Below, piece by piece: positions 48,601-61,500 of a stretch of DNA of 64,000 bases (within the stretch, counting starts at the first letter, position 1; every line of letters begins with the position of its first letter). The DNA is taken from assembly GCA_037577475.1 (NCBI GenBank), contig CM075192.1, positions 31,452,709 through 31,516,708 of the forward strand, read 5' to 3'. The notes under the pieces are model-generated. The model was not told the origin of the DNA, made no database searches, and saw only the letters and a list, made by a program, of their open reading frames with translations. The DNA is from Chaunax sp. Z400 (Eukaryota; Chordata; Actinopteri; Lophiiformes; Chaunacidae). Both the position numbers and the translations under genes were made by a program.

Positions 48601-51600
48601 TTAATCAGAAATGGTACTTCCTTTGTACTTTTATTTATAGGTTGCTGTTGTCCGCCGTAACCGTCATGTCCTCAGCCATAATTTTCACAAGCTCGAAAAG
48701 TCTCTTGAGCCCCCTCCCACCCCTTTCTGCCACGTAGTCAAGATGGTGATCATTGAGGGTGAGAGGTGTCCATCGTTCGTTTGGAGAATGCCATCTGGGT
48801 ACTCATAATATACTGCATTTAGACATACTTAGTAGTGTGAACGCACTGATACAGTCAGACTGGCCAGGTTGAGTATGGAAGTATGCGAGTTGGGAAACAG
48901 CATCTGTGTAGTGTGGTCAACAGGGGGTGCAACAGTAGTACACACCTGGCTTGGATTCACCCTCCAAGGTCAGGAAGAGATCATTGACAGTCATATAACC
49001 ATACATCCACGTCTCCTGATCCTTTATTCAACCATGTAAAACAACTTTTCCATGTACCTCAGCAAGACACCTGTCACCCATTCTAAACACACCAGGCAAT
49101 CCAGACATTGGAGGGAGTACTACAAAGAGAGAGTTGATAGCAATAGGCATTAGGCTGCACCCCTGCTTCAGGTCACCAATGCACCTGAACCAAAAGCTCC
49201 AGTAGAAGCAGTCAGGCCCAATCTGAGGGGTGCTAAGAGGTGACTCCTCAAGGACAGGGATGGGTAGAATTTTTCAATGCTGGGATCCTTAAGTTGGAGC
49301 AAGATGAGTGTCAACAGTCCAGCTGAACTCTGGCCTGTACCTAACAATCTGTTTCACCACAACAGTAAGGACTGCCTTAATGAGCAGCTCATCCTTTGTC
49401 TTATCCCCTCTTTGATAGGTGTCCTGCATTTCCACCAGTAATCTTTTACAATCCGGAATGCTCCACCATATCTGACTACTTCCAGATGGTAGACCCTGTG
49501 GCCAAACATGAGGAGGGAGTAAGAACCTGATGAGTTGCATTGCCTTGTGGAGCCATCAGCAACCCCTACTGTGCTGTCTTTGTGGCACAGAGATAATGTA
49601 TGGCAGAGAAAATCATGGCTATGAGGCTGATAGTTCTCCAGATGAGCTGATTGCTCTACAAGGAGGAAAGTATATCCAGCATGAACCTCAGGTCTCTGGC
49701 CCCTTAGCTGGCTGAACTGGATTCCTAAGAGTTAGCAGAAGGCTCAGAAACCTTCAAGGAGCACATATAAACAATGTCCATCAAACAGTCCTGGATCCAT
49801 CTCAACCAATGACAAAACTGATCATCAAAGATTTCAATGAGAGCCTCCCACATCAATCCTCTGAGAATCCACTCTCTGAAATACCCAGGAAATATTATGT
49901 TCTCTGTTGTGGACAGCCAGTCAGGCGGCAACAGTCATCCTGTCTTGTGTGACACAAGAAAGGATCCTCTACTGGCTGACCCACAACATGCCTGTGTCCT
50001 GAGCCCCCCTTCTAGTCAACAGGATACATGTTCAGAGCCAGATCCTGGCAGATGTCAGTCTCTGTTCATTTTATCACTTCATGTTTATTTATTTATATTT
50101 GTTTCTGAGATATTGTATTTATCCCACAGGGAAATTCTTTCTCTGCACTTGACCCATCCCTGAGGAATAGTGGGCTGCCACTACATGTGGCGCCTGGGGA
50201 GCAAATAAGGTTTCAGTATCTTGCTCAAGGATACTTCAACTTGTAGACTTGCAGGGGCTGGGGATCGAACCACCGACCTTTCGTTCCGTGAACGACCGCT
50301 CTACCCCCTGAGCCACAGCTGCCCAGCTACTAAGTCTGAATCCACTATTTTACTTGCTTCTTGATTCGGCTTTTGGAACCTTGTGGTAGGCAACATTAGG
50401 GCTTGTTAAAAAAAGGCTGGTGCAACTGTAAGAGCCAGGGAGGGTTGGTTGGACTCAACTTCAGTTTCAACAATATCCTTATTTTCATAGTTTTTCCAAT
50501 CCATTCTGTTGGTTATAATAATATTGTTTTGACCAAGTTTATTTCTGGGATCTGGTAAGACTGGAAGAAGCTGGGTGTGAACAAGCCAGCTGTTTATCTA
50601 AATGATCTAAATGACTTCATTCTGAGGCAGAACTGACAGTTAGGCAACAGAAATGTCTGACTTCTTTTCAGTGACATCACAATCTCCCAGCAATGAACTT
50701 ATTATTATAACACTTATTATCGTATCAATAAAGTTGGTGTTCTTTATAAGGATTAATTACCAAAACCACAACAGTAAAACCTTAGATGTGGTAAAAAGAA
50801 ATTGTCCAATTTATCATATGGTCACTCCATCCTAAACATTTCTTAAGTTTTTGATTTGCACCTGTTGTGTGAGTGCAAAGAAATATGTAGCTTAGCAGCT
50901 TTTGTGGAAAGATTGTAATTGGCAGTCACAAAGCAGCTATTTAGGTCAACAATTTTCACTCATGCAGTTCGTCAAGACCAGAAGGTGGCGGTCAACAGGA
51001 CGAAGACAGTGCTCATATCAGCTTATCAGGAGCACCGCACAGGAAGACGGCAGGTGAGTGCTGTGATTACAACATGGCAACAATACAACTCTATTCTGTG
51101 TCTACTTAACATTCAGTCCCACCCTATCAAAACGTTGGCTTTGCACACTGTCCAAAAACCACTAATATGTTAAATTTGTATGTTTCATATGTGTCATATC
51201 AACATTACTACAATACACACAATGTTGTGAATAGGTGGATCTAACTATTACAATAACTGCTTCAATAACTGAATCTAATTGTAATAAAAATACATTATAT
51301 TGTAATTATCATTAAGATAATAATTACGAAATTAAATTTAAATAAATGCTAAAGTTTTAAATATATATATGCTTAGCTAAAATGTAAAATTCCCAAAAGA
51401 ATTCTGGTGATGTGGTTGAAAGGTTCAGTTAGCGCTAGCTCTTGTACCATCAGTCTCATTTCTAATTCTGTAATTTGTGTTTAGAGCTAATTAGAGAAAA
51501 TTTGCATGCTTGTACACTAAAACATAGTACCCAATAAACATCAGCATCTTACAGTAGCATTGGTATTGTGAGCATGTTAGCCTGTTGATTATGATATTAT

Positions 51601-54600
51601 GTTATCTTCAGTACTTTACCCAAATAACCACAGTGCATCCAGGTGGTCCATGTATTAGTTGGCACTAGAGCTCATCAGTCAATAAGTTTCAGCCCAGTTT
51701 CCCTCAGGATTAAAGTATATTTATAGTGAAGTTAGTGAATTGTTTATGTAGCAGCAGAAAGTAAGGTGGTGGATGGACAAGTACATCTCACCTTCATGCA
51801 GCAGACCAGAGTTTGCACAGAACTTAAATGAAAGTTAATCTCTTTTTGGACTATGATCACTTTCTAACCTGAGCAAAGTATTTTAGTTGCCTAATCTTAA
51901 AGCACAGTCTTTTCTTAACCTCATATAATTCCCATTCACAGATCATATAGAAAGCCAGAGCAGTGGCTTTGGAGTAGATCCAGGTTTCTGGTCATTAATA
52001 GCAGAAGTGTAAAATTAAAATGTGTAAAAGAAAGTGTAATAAAGTACATAGAACAATGAAATAGGTCGAAGTGAAATCAATCAAAGAATCAAATCCTTAC
52101 AAAATAATAAAAGGTAGGTTTTAAGTTTATATGCTCCCCTTAACATTGTGAAAATGTCCCTATGCTCTGTCTTCTTGTACCAGGTTCGTGTTATTGCAGT
52201 GGCGCTGAGGAGTGAGAGAGAAGCCTATCGCTGCCTTCTCTGTTGTCAGGGGCAACTGCACATCTCTGAAGGGGTCAGCTACATCCACTTTGATCACTTT
52301 GGATTTGCATACGGGACAGCAGACATCATGTTCCCTGTCCCCTCAGACTGTGAGACCCCATCTCATATCGCTGTGACCTCTGCTGCAGATGACTCTGAAG
52401 GTACTGAAGGGTTCTATTCATCAGATTTTTAGCCAGCTAGCAGCAGAGTTCTAGGGATGGAGATTGTGAGCTGTGTGTTGGTGGCAGAGACTTTAACATG
52501 TCAGAGCGCCACGAAACGTTTTACAGGAACCCATGGTGGCCAGTGTTCCTCAGTCACTCAATGTTACTGGACAGTATAGAAATGGGTACATTTTAGTGAG
52601 AGTTCAACAGAGTTCAACACATACCTGCAGTTTTTGATCCAAAGATGTCAAACGTGCTATCTTCCCTGTTGATGACTTGATTCAGGTGATTTTCAAAGTC
52701 AGCCTCTTTGATCGCACTGAACTTAGAACAGTTAAAATACTTGAAGCTGTTTGTTTTTTTTACTACTCAGAAAAAGTTGAGAGAGACTTTTTGGAGGTGA
52801 AGAACCAGAAGGCAAAAAACGACTCTTTTCCTTATAACTTCACTGTCTGCATCTCCACCATGTTTGAATTCACCAACACGCTGCAGGTAACATCACCTAA
52901 TGCTGAGTTTTACAGTGGCTTTCACACTTGTGTAACTTTTTATTTTTCCAACAGATCCTGACCAAGACTATAAGAAATGAGAAATATGGAGAACTTTGTA
53001 TTGGCTTTTATTATTTGTAGGCTATGATGATGATTTCCTTCATCTTGTATTTTCATGGATGGACGCAGGATTTTAGAAATACCGAGGTCAGGTGACCTCA
53101 GTGGTAGTTACGGCCACGTGTATATTTTATATATATATCATTTAGCCCAGAGAATAATACTTCATACTACTGTTTGCCTTTGATGATGGACAGATCCAGA
53201 TTTTGTTTGACTGTCATGCACTTTAGGGGTTATTTTTGTGGAGAGTATCAACTAAGTACCTGTGTTACATTGTAGCTTGTCCAGAGCCTGGAAATGCTGC
53301 AGTTACTGGGGGTGAACCGAGTCGCCATCTATAGAACCAGCAATAGTCCTCAAACACAACGCATACTAGACTACTACACAAACAAAGGTGAGGTATCATC
53401 CATCCATCCATCATCCATCTTCTATCCATCCATCATCCATCCATCCATCATCCACCCATCCATACTACATAACGTCCCTTTCAGCGTCATTGTCTGAACA
53501 TTGTTAGCAGATCAGCCAAACATACACTGATGTACTTCCTTCAGTCTGTTCCACTCTTCAGTCTATTCCACTCTATGGAACTAAAAGTCCACTGAGTTAT
53601 ACATGACAGCAGTGTGCTTCCTCCATGGATTGATCCCTGATCAGACTTTTTAAAGATGCAATCAGTGTCTCTGAGGGTTTCTTTGTCAATCGGTAAATCT
53701 GTGAAAGAATAGTTCTACACCATTGGGTAGACTGGAAATGGAGCAAGGCAATAAAATATGCTAAATGTGCAGCCACTAAGATCAGAGTACTCTGTTCTCT
53801 ATTTCGTTAGGCATCTAGCTGTCAATATGGTAAAATTGGCTATATTCCTGAGATGGTGGTAGTGTGATTTTGTTCATTTGCTTCTGGAAAAACAGGTAAG
53901 AGTCAAAGAGCTCAAACAGGTTCCTTATATTTGCTTTGACATTAATTGATAAGGGACCAAGTGAAAACTAGATAATAGGATGCACATTGTCTGTACCATT
54001 GATAAGGATCCAGACTAATTACTAAATGCAAATACACCAATTGGCTATTGCTGAAAATAAATCCAGTCAAAAACAAGATTGTATTACAACTTATGTAATA
54101 CAATTGTCATTTCCCACTCTGAAATAAAAAAAAACTGAAACCTCCTGGCTACTAACATGTTTCCTTTTAATGTAATTCCCCTTTCTCAGGTTTAGTGGAG
54201 GTGATTCCTTGGTCTCTGTCCAGATTTCTGACTGTATCTCGAAGCTGGCTCCCTGAACTCGGTCCCGGTGACCTTCACTACTTTGGCCAGCTCCCTGCTC
54301 TCAATGACTGTCTTTACAGATACATGTACCAATCCAGATATGTGGCCCTGCACGATATAGATGAGCTTATTCTGCCACAGTCGGTCAACGGGTAAGACTA
54401 TCTTTAATTCATGAGACAAATGTCTTTTATCTGAATTTAGCCCTGAGAGATGATGCCTGGTATCAAGTCGTTGTAGCACATTGTCCGTATGAAATACAAG
54501 CTCAACATGCTGAGAAGTGCTCAACCCCAAAATCAAAAATGTGTACACTGTGTTTTCTCTTACTTCAAAAGCTATTCATCCATATACATTGATTTTGTGT

Positions 54601-56784
54601 GAGATGTCATGTTTTACGAGATACCTAAACAATATAGATGGACAATCAGCACTGCAGGTAAGAGGAAATATAGTATGTTTGATATTGTGGGTAATTTTAA
54701 TTTTATCTTCTCAGATGACTAAAACATACATGACTATGTATATTTGTGAATAAGTAAAGGTTAAACAAGTTTTTACAGTGTTACGAAATATTATTATAAT
54801 ACAAATTTTCATTAATTGGTTGGTTAAAATGTTGTAGAGATTTTATGACTATTTGAAATACAGAATATCTTTATGTAATTATAATTACCTCATAATGATT
54901 TCCATGTATATACAGCAGTTATTGCTGAATCATAAATGTAGTCATATGTGTGCTGTTGTGTCTTAAGGAGTTAATAAACTGCTTATCTAAATGGTTGGTT
55001 TTTAAAAATGTTACCAATGTTTTTTTGATCATTCTGTTACCAGTTGGTTGGAGCTGTTGCCTCTGCTGGAAAGAAAATATGGCGCTGACCAGTGCTACAT
55101 GTTTGAGAATAATGTGTTCCCCAACACCGTCAGTCTGCCTCCCCCTGCCTCCCAGATGCTTCCCCCGCAGACTCTATGGCACAAAGTACCTGGGGTGAAC
55201 ATCCTGGCTCACCTGTACCAAGAACCCCACACTCATCAGGTTCACATCAGTAACTTTAAGATCATGGTCAACCCACGAACAGTGTTCTCCACAACCGTCC
55301 ATGGAGTGCTGGACTCACAGAATGGCTGTACCTGGGTTCAAAGGAGTATAGCACGGATGTACCATACAAGGTAGAGTGATGGTTTCTGTACTTCCTCATC
55401 AAATCATACATGTGGATTACTCTGTTTCTTTCTTGTTAGGAGAATGTGAGATGGTTCCTCCACTTCAGTGGATCTGGTACCAGCAAGGAAAACAATAAAA
55501 TAAACCAATAAACAACACAGAAATGCTCTGTTGCAAATGTTCTGAATGAAAACACATCCTTTTCACACTGTATGCTAATTTGTGCCTCAAGTAAATTGTC
55601 AAACAAATTCACAAACAGTTACCACAGACAGGGCCACTTACTGCTGACCAGACCGGCTCACTAGCTGGGTTTACATGCTTCGGGTGTTTTTATTTTAATG
55701 AGGTGTTTATATGGAGCATTTTCATTCTGATTAAGCTTTAAAACCGATTTTAATTGGAATAAAGAGGTCCATGTAAACCCAGCTACTATTAAGTTTTAGG
55801 AGGAAATTCTATGACAACGGCAAATAAGATTTACACAACCAATTTTTTTTTTACCTGTTGTATTATTTTCATTAGGGTTTTATGTATAACTTCTCGTCTT
55901 TTCACATCAGATTTACTTAATTTGAGATCATGTCATGGGACATCCAAGGTCTCTAGGGGTTTTTAGGTGAGCAAGAGTGAGCAAGAGAGTGAGAGAGGGT
56001 GAGAGAGAAGCCATTGCTAACCGCTAAGCTAAGGGATCAAACAGAACTGTATTTCTGCAAAATAAACCACTGTGAGATTGACAAGACAGTTGCTACTACA
56101 AGGAAATTCTAAATGTTTGAACTGATGATTTAAAGACTGCCCACTATAGTGAAGAATTAAACAAAATAAAGAGAAATAACAGGGTAAAGCTAGAGCAGCA
56201 AAAAACTCTGCAGTGCTGAGTGACTGCACCTTTTCATCGGTATTTGAAAGGGGCAGGGTTTAATCTGGAGGTGGGTGGTGCAAAAAGCAGAAGTTGTTAT
56301 TCCAAGATTGATATGTGTTGATCAGAACTTGCCATAATTATTATTTATTAGAAAGCTATGTACATGACAGCCTCATAATAAGCTCATAAAATTCAGATTA
56401 ATGTTCACAATTAAATATTAACATTGTGATGGTTCTGTATGTGCTCCCAGGGCATTTTTACTAGCAACATTATGTTTTTATGTTTTCATTTTTTTAGGAA
56501 AGGGGTGCATTTAAAATTTTCTAGACAAGTAAAACAATGTTAACAACAAAGCTCTCAAAGAGCACATACCTCTGCCAGCGCTATAAAACCCCAAAACCTG
56601 AACAAGTGATGTGATGTGGAAAAACTTCTCACCTCTGTGCTGTCTGCTTTCTGTCTGCAGAGCGCCACTGATCCCAGAGCTGCCACAAGACCAGCTAATC
56701 TATGATGGCCGACTGCTGAGCTACAGCGGCAACCTCACAGCGGCTGTCAATACTGTGCTCACTAAGACTGGACTTCTACCATAG
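45627..56784 (+). CDS. GT92 (DUF23) family type II membrane glycosyltransferase
   Basis: Nine coding exons: 45627-45733, 48083-48186, 50968-51053, 52184-52400, 52771-52886, 53276-53387, 54190-54391, 55044-55370 and 56661-56784. All junctions are GT-AG and phases join to 464 residues. A basic N-terminus (RRR at 8-10) precedes one hydrophobic segment (about 18-35), the layout of a Golgi type II enzyme. The catalytic-type motif ALHDIDELILPQ (300-311; D303, D305, E306) is characteristic of GT92. Sequons at N80, N188, N194 and N448 fit a lumenal domain. Characterised GT92 enzymes (nematode GALT-1, pigeon Gal-beta-1,4-Gal synthase) transfer beta-1,4-galactose, so the same reaction is likely but not proven. 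Mammals lack a close counterpart. Introns 1 and 2 are large and full of transposon debris; introns 3-8 are 0.4-1.3 kb. The initiator Met is the first ATG in the exon region and lies directly before the membrane anchor. Confidence 0.93.
46600..47640 (+). mobile_element. Decayed L2/CR1-like LINE relic in GT92 intron 1
   Basis: Reverse-transcriptase echoes can be read despite frameshifts and stops: a FRLISKVP block (for YRPISNLP), ETAPVKVSNDHLM, SAAFNTID, LSNRKFYVSI and SVPRANSVLT (for GVPQGSVLGP). After an interruption come NHITPVLAFLCCLPVSFRID and YISDLSIQYE-like words near 47450-47560, the usual C-terminal block. A minus-strand LINE tail with GATA repeats (46966-47045) is inserted between the two parts. 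The copy is long dead. Confidence 0.7.
46966..47045 (-). mobile_element. LINE 3' end with (TATC)n tail, inserted in an older LINE
   Basis: On the minus strand, ACTTCTGTGGATCATTAAAG followed by TATCTATCTATC. It is a severely 5'-truncated insertion similar in form to that at 43745. Confidence 0.65.
48187..50106. other. GT92 intron 2, unclassified part
   Basis: From about 49260 to 49930 the minus strand keeps two long open stretches (49540-49289 and 49931-49725). They have protein-like composition (for example VVKQIVRYRPEFSW and FREWILRGLMWEALI) without repeats of low complexity. I do not recognise the family. It may be a decayed mobile-element gene; I make no functional call. Confidence 0.35.
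50107..50326 (-). mobile_element. tRNA-derived SINE, antisense in GT92 intron 2
   Basis: On the minus strand the A box TGGCTCAGGGGGTAGAG is at 50315-50299 and the B box GGTTCGATCCC at 50271-50261. The body AGTATCCTTGAGCAAGATAC and GATGGGTCAAGTGCAGAGAA follows, then TTTCCCTGTGGGATAAATAC. It is the best-preserved head of the three SINE copies in the window. Confidence 0.92.
53397..53463. repeat. (CATC)n microsatellite in GT92 intron 6
   Basis: Imperfect CCAT/CATC tetramer array beginning ten bases after the exon 6 donor site. Confidence 0.92.
55662..55785. mobile_element. Short MITE with TAGCTGGGTTTACATG terminal inverted repeats
   Basis: TAGCTGGGTTTACATG (55662-55677) and CATGTAAACCCAGCTA (55770-55785) are perfect 16-base inverted repeats bounding a 124-bp element in the last GT92 intron. 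The interior matches 26788-26890. The superfamily is not certain because I cannot identify a target duplication. Confidence 0.85.
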
Positions 56785-56839
56785 GATAGCATACAGTAGT
56801 CTCTAGTCATATCTCTGTGTGGGTGTGTTTGTGTTTTAC

Positions 56840-56861
56840 AATAAAAAAAAGTTTTAATAAA
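56840..56861 (+). terminator. Polyadenylation signals of the GT92 gene
   Basis: Two AATAAA words (56840-56845 and 56856-56861) lie 56-77 bases after the stop codon, giving a very short 3' UTR. Confidence 0.65.
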
Positions 56862-57397
56862 CCAGAATTATCCCTAAAAAATATTAGAATATGTAGGTAC
56901 TGAAACCTGGTATCCTGGCTTAACAGGATTATTAATGTCCACCCAGTGTATTGATAAAGTGATTACTTAAAGACTAAGAAACTGAATAAACTGCTACCCA
57001 GTGAAGATTTTCCTTTATTATGAGTACAAGAATTGACTCATTTTACTTGGATACTTGTACTTGTTGTTTTTTTTCAAAACACAGTAAGTCTAAAACCATG
57101 TGTATAGCATTTTGGTACTTTGGATGCTGATAAATGTATTATCTTTTCGTGAATGGAGTGGTGCTACAAGGAACAATTTTAATATTTTTAACATATGGTG
57201 GTGAAAAAAATGTAGATATGCAAGTGTATTTATTTTGGCTTCTGCATGTTGCCGAAACTGAATGGGACAGAAAGCAAGGGAGAAGGTTACGGTCACTTCT
57301 CCAACCGTTTGTGACACGTCACTTCATTACCATGAATTACCATGAACACATATTCTGTAATCCCACATACAGCATCCTGCTGTTATGGACTGGAGCA

Positions 57398-57448
<51 letters not shown>

Positions 57449-57596
57449 CACATATATATGTATATATATGTATGTGTGTATATACATATGTATGTGTATA
57501 TCTATATATATCTATATGTATGTGTATATATATGTGTATATATATGTATATGTATATGTATATATAAAAATATATTTGTATATGTATTTATAAATT
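57398..57596. repeat. Imperfect TA/TG microsatellite
   Basis: About 200 bases of TATATG/TATACA units. Ile-Tyr repeat frames are artefacts. Confidence 0.95.
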
Positions 57597-57779
57597 GATG
57601 TCTTTTCAATGAATACATCACATGGACAGGAATTTTAACTCAAATGTGAAAGTTGAACATGGGCCTTATACAAATTTATAATGATACATACTTGTGCAAA
57701 CAGTCCTGCTGTCCCTGTGTCAAATGATGATATGCACTACTGTACACACTTTATGGGGATATGCATACAAATAACACAC

Positions 57780-57781
<2 letters not shown>

Positions 57782-57838
<57 letters not shown>
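57782..57838. repeat. (TA)n microsatellite
   Basis: Perfect TA run of about 28 units. Confidence 0.97.
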
Positions 57839-57842
<4 letters not shown>

Positions 57843-58789
57843 TTGTATATAAGTAACAGTTTATTATTTTATTATGGGATTTTATTTCATTTAATTTTAT
57901 TGTAATTGTATTATTTATATGTTGTAGGTGTCTAGCATGAAGTGGCTACACCTTCCATTTCATTGTACAGCCATGTATTGTAAAATAACAATAAATTAAC
58001 TGATACTTTTAAAAATGATGTAGCTCACAAAACCCCTGGAAGCATATTCAACACACCTCAACAAACCTTTCTAACATGCAAACACTACAAACGTATTTTC
58101 AGTTAAAGACGGATGCTTTGTTCTAAGCTTCACACTTTAATATGGACCTATGTCTTTGACTGTGCTGGGGGTTGGGCTCACTGTGCTTAAGTGCCCAATG
58201 CATGCTGACCAGGCTGGTTCCTTGTGCAGTTGAGTCATGCAAGCTGACCAATTCTGCATCCCCCCACTGAATAGCTCCATACAAGTTCATTTGACAGTGT
58301 GTGGTACCCAGCTGAAGAGTCTAAATTTGACAGAACAGGAGAATAGAAGATTCTCCCACACCAGGGAAGTCGATATAGCGGGTAAACTCCAAAAGGCACT
58401 GAGCCCTTTTGTGAGTAGAGCTGGAGCTAAACATACTTCCCTCCCTCACCTAAACCTTAGGCAGGCAAAGCATGTGACTGAATAGTTAAGAATTCCCTCT
58501 TCTACCGGTCTATTCTAGGTATGTCAGGGAGCAGCCTCGCTGTCAGGGACGGCCCGGTAGTAAGGCAATAAGAATTACTCTGCAGTTTGTGCTCCAGTCT
58601 TGCTCTGAGCAGATCCTTTAGACTGCACCTGTTTTAGGAATTAACCTCTTAGCAAGAACTCACTCTGAGATTCACTATGATCCAGCACAAAGACTTAAAA
58701 AAACAAAGCAGGAAAATAGAAAAAAAAGAAAAGGAGGATGCCTTTTATCAGATTCTGCCTGTCTTAAACAAAGCAATATATCTTTTTAT

Positions 58790-60895
58790 TTTTTTTTATT
58801 TTTATTTAACCTTTATTTATACAGGTAATCCCATTGAGACACGAGGTCTCATTCTCAAGAGAGACCTGTTTCATACACATACAACAATAATTAGTTACAG
58901 ACTGATTAATCAATACATTCAACAATTTAAAAGTACAAAGTGGAAGCAGTTGGAAGATTATAATTAGTAAAAATACTAAAAACAGGAACAAATTTCCATA
59001 GCTTTTTCCAGAGTCCTTAAAATAAATTTAAAATCCCTGAGTGGGAGCAAGCTGAACAGCTTCAGATCTTGCTGTAATGTATTCCAGGTTGAAGGTGCAG
59101 AGAATGAAAAAGCCTTTTTGCCAAGCTCTGTACGGACTGAGGGAACACTGAAGGTTATAAAGGCCTGGGAGCGAAGGCTACGACTTCACTGTTTACGTGA
59201 CATGTAAGAGGATAAATATGAAGGGAGCAGACCAAGGATGGATTTGTAAATTAAGGTATACCAATGCAGTAGTCTACGTGTGGATAATGATGACCAGTTG
59301 ACCAGAGAGTACAGAGTGCAGTGGTGGGTGAGGGGTTTACATCCTGTTATGAATCTTAGTGCTCCGTGATAAACAGCATCCAACATCTGTAAAGAGCTGG
59401 CAGAGGCGTTCATGTAAATAATGTCACCATAATCAAGAAGCAGTAAGAAAGTTGTGGCAACAAGTCGTTTCCTGGTATTTAATGAAAAGCAAGATTTGTT
59501 TCTATAAAAGAACCCTAGTTTTAATTTCATTTTTTTAAAAGATTTTCAATATGGGTCCTGAAGGAAAGATTTTCATCAAATATAATGCCGAGGTATCTAT
59601 AAGAGGCCACAAACTCAATAGGGTTGCCTTGGGTGGATTTAATAGAAGGGAGAACTGCTGGCACCTTCTTTTTGTTTGAAATCAACATTCCCTTTGTTTT
59701 GTCGGCATTTAGCAGCAGTTTGAGATGAGACAATTGCGACTGGATAGTGTTAAATGCTGACAGCAAACATTCAAAAACAGGGCAACAGTGTTGGCGTGAC
59801 AATAAACAATTGTGTCATCGGCATAAAAATGTAAAGAGGCATCAGTTATGTTCTGACCCACATTATTAACATAGATTGTGAATAGAGTGGGTCCCAAAAC
59901 TGAGCCTTGTGGCACACCTTTGGTGACATTTAAATAAGTGGATGAGAGACCACTGAGCTGCACACACTGCTTGTGACCTGAAAGATAGTTTAAACCAGCC
60001 AACAGCCTGGCATGAAAGGCCTATATCTGAAAGCCTCTGACATAAGATGCCATGATCTACAGTATCAAATGCTTTGGACAGATCTATGAAAAGTGCAGCA
60101 CAGTAGTCTTTAGCGTCCAAAGCTTCCACCACATCATTCAGAACTTTCATGGAGGCAGTTACTGTGCTATGCTGTTTCCTGAAGCCAGACTGATGGGGAG
60201 ATAAAATGTTAACAGAACACAAGTACTCCTTAATCTGATCATTCACCAGCTTTTCAAGAACTTTGGCTAAGATGCAGAGTTTGTAGATAGGACGATAATT
60301 ATTTAGTACAGTTGGGTCACCACCTTTCAACAAGGGCAGCAAGAAAGCTGTTTTCCAAACATCAGAAATAATATTAGTTTGTACAGAAAGATTGAAAATA
60401 TGTGACACTGGCTCAGCTATAATATCTGCAGCCAGGCGCAAGAAGTAAGGGGAGAAGTTGTCAGGGCCTGCAAACTTTTTAGGGTCTAGGCCCTTTAAAG
60501 TTTTAGAAACTTCACTGATAGAGAATTGAGTAAATGAGAAGGTGTGGCTACTGGAGGCATGACTAATGGGGAAAGAAGTGGGTGGTTTATCGTCAGAAAC
60601 TGAGTCAAACAGGGCGCCGGAAGAAACAAAATGTCTATTAAGACAGTTAAGCATCTCAGCTTTATTTGATACAGGGTTGGAGTTGACAATTAACTGCGGA
60701 GGTAGCTCTAATGAAGGAGAATTGCCAGAGAGAGATTTTATGGTTTGCCAAAATCTCTTAGGATCATTTAAACATTTTGAATCATATTCAGTTAGCAACA
60801 CTTCCACCCTGTTATTCATGGTGTTACACTTACATGGTAATAAAATTACAAGCAATAAGGAAAACAAATCATGTATATATTTCATATTCATTTAA
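58790..60895 (-). mobile_element. 5'-truncated non-LTR retrotransposon (Jockey-superfamily LINE) with frameshifts
   Basis: Reading the minus strand from 60891, a linker (KRFWQTIKSLSGN) leads into reverse-transcriptase blocks: GPDNFSPYFLRLAAD, VLNNYRPIYKLCILAKVLEK, HQSGFRKQHSTVTASMKVLN, ALFIDLSKAFDTVDH (motif A), GVPQGSVLGPTLFTIYVN and HFYADDTIVY (motif C). A frameshift separates motif A from GVPQGS near 60000 and others follow near 59800 and 59530. The C-terminal block (KSILGLLPSYLSSYMSRKQ) ends in a stop at about 59186. The 3' UTR ends GTATAAATAAAGGTTAAATA and an AAAT/A-rich tail at about 58790-58815. Endonuclease sequence is missing, so the copy is dead but fairly young in the RT part. Confidence 0.88.
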
Positions 60896-60967
60896 TGTGA
60901 TTTAATGTAAAATGTAAGATGCTCTTGTGAGATGAGAATATATTAAAATGTGAGACAGAACATACAA

Positions 60968-61500
60968 AATTATCCAATCCAATCCACTTTATTTATAGAG
61001 CACATTTAAAAACAACTGAGGTTGACCAAGTGCTGTACAATCAAATAAGATAAATAAAACACAATTTATAAAACATCAAACACAATTTATAAAACAAGTA
61101 AAAAAAACACATAAGAACAAATCTTAAAAAAAGAAACCAGGAACACAACTAAAAAACTACAGCTAAGAAAATAAATAAAAGATAAACAGACAGCAACCAC
61201 ATCCATGGAGTATCTACAGTACAACTCTCAAACTGAGTTAAAAGCCAACTGAGTTTTAAGACGTGATTTAAAAACAGGCAGAGTTGGGGCCGTCCTAACA
61301 TCGAAGGGTAGTTCATTCCACAACCTAGGTGCTGCAGCTGAGAACGCTCGGTCGCCCCTGGTCTTTAGCCCGGTTTTTGGGATGATGAGAAGTACCTGTT
61401 CGGTGGACCTTAAAGACCTCGAGGGGGCATAGGGATGCAGAAGGTCAAAGATGTACAGAGGTGCTGATCCATTTAAAGATTTAAAAACAAACATTAAAAT
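60968..61500 (-). mobile_element. LINE 3' end with C-terminal ORF2 block, minus strand
   Basis: From 61494 down to 61228 the minus strand encodes LNGSAPLYIFDLLHPYAPSR, SLRSTEQVLLIIPKT and RGDRAFSAAAPRLWNELP, the typical C-terminus of L2/CR1-like LINE proteins in fish. An A-rich 3' UTR follows, ending in TAAATAAAGTGGATTGGATT (about 60990-60970). It lies right behind the other LINE but is a different family. Confidence 0.82.

Larger units (their letters stand above)
56862..58789. other. Intergenic; TA-rich repeats, no gene seen
   Basis: Two TA-rich repeats dominate (listed separately). At about 57925-57992 a GGTGTCTAGCATGAAGTGGC piece ends TTTCATTGTACAGCCATGTA then AACAATAAATTAAC, a LINE 3'-end style. 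The open frame at 58237-58485 has no recognisable domain. Confidence 0.45.

Noticed and set aside
57134..57598. Frame with Ile-Tyr repeats
   Set aside because: Caused by the TA/TG microsatellite; the upstream part has no domain.
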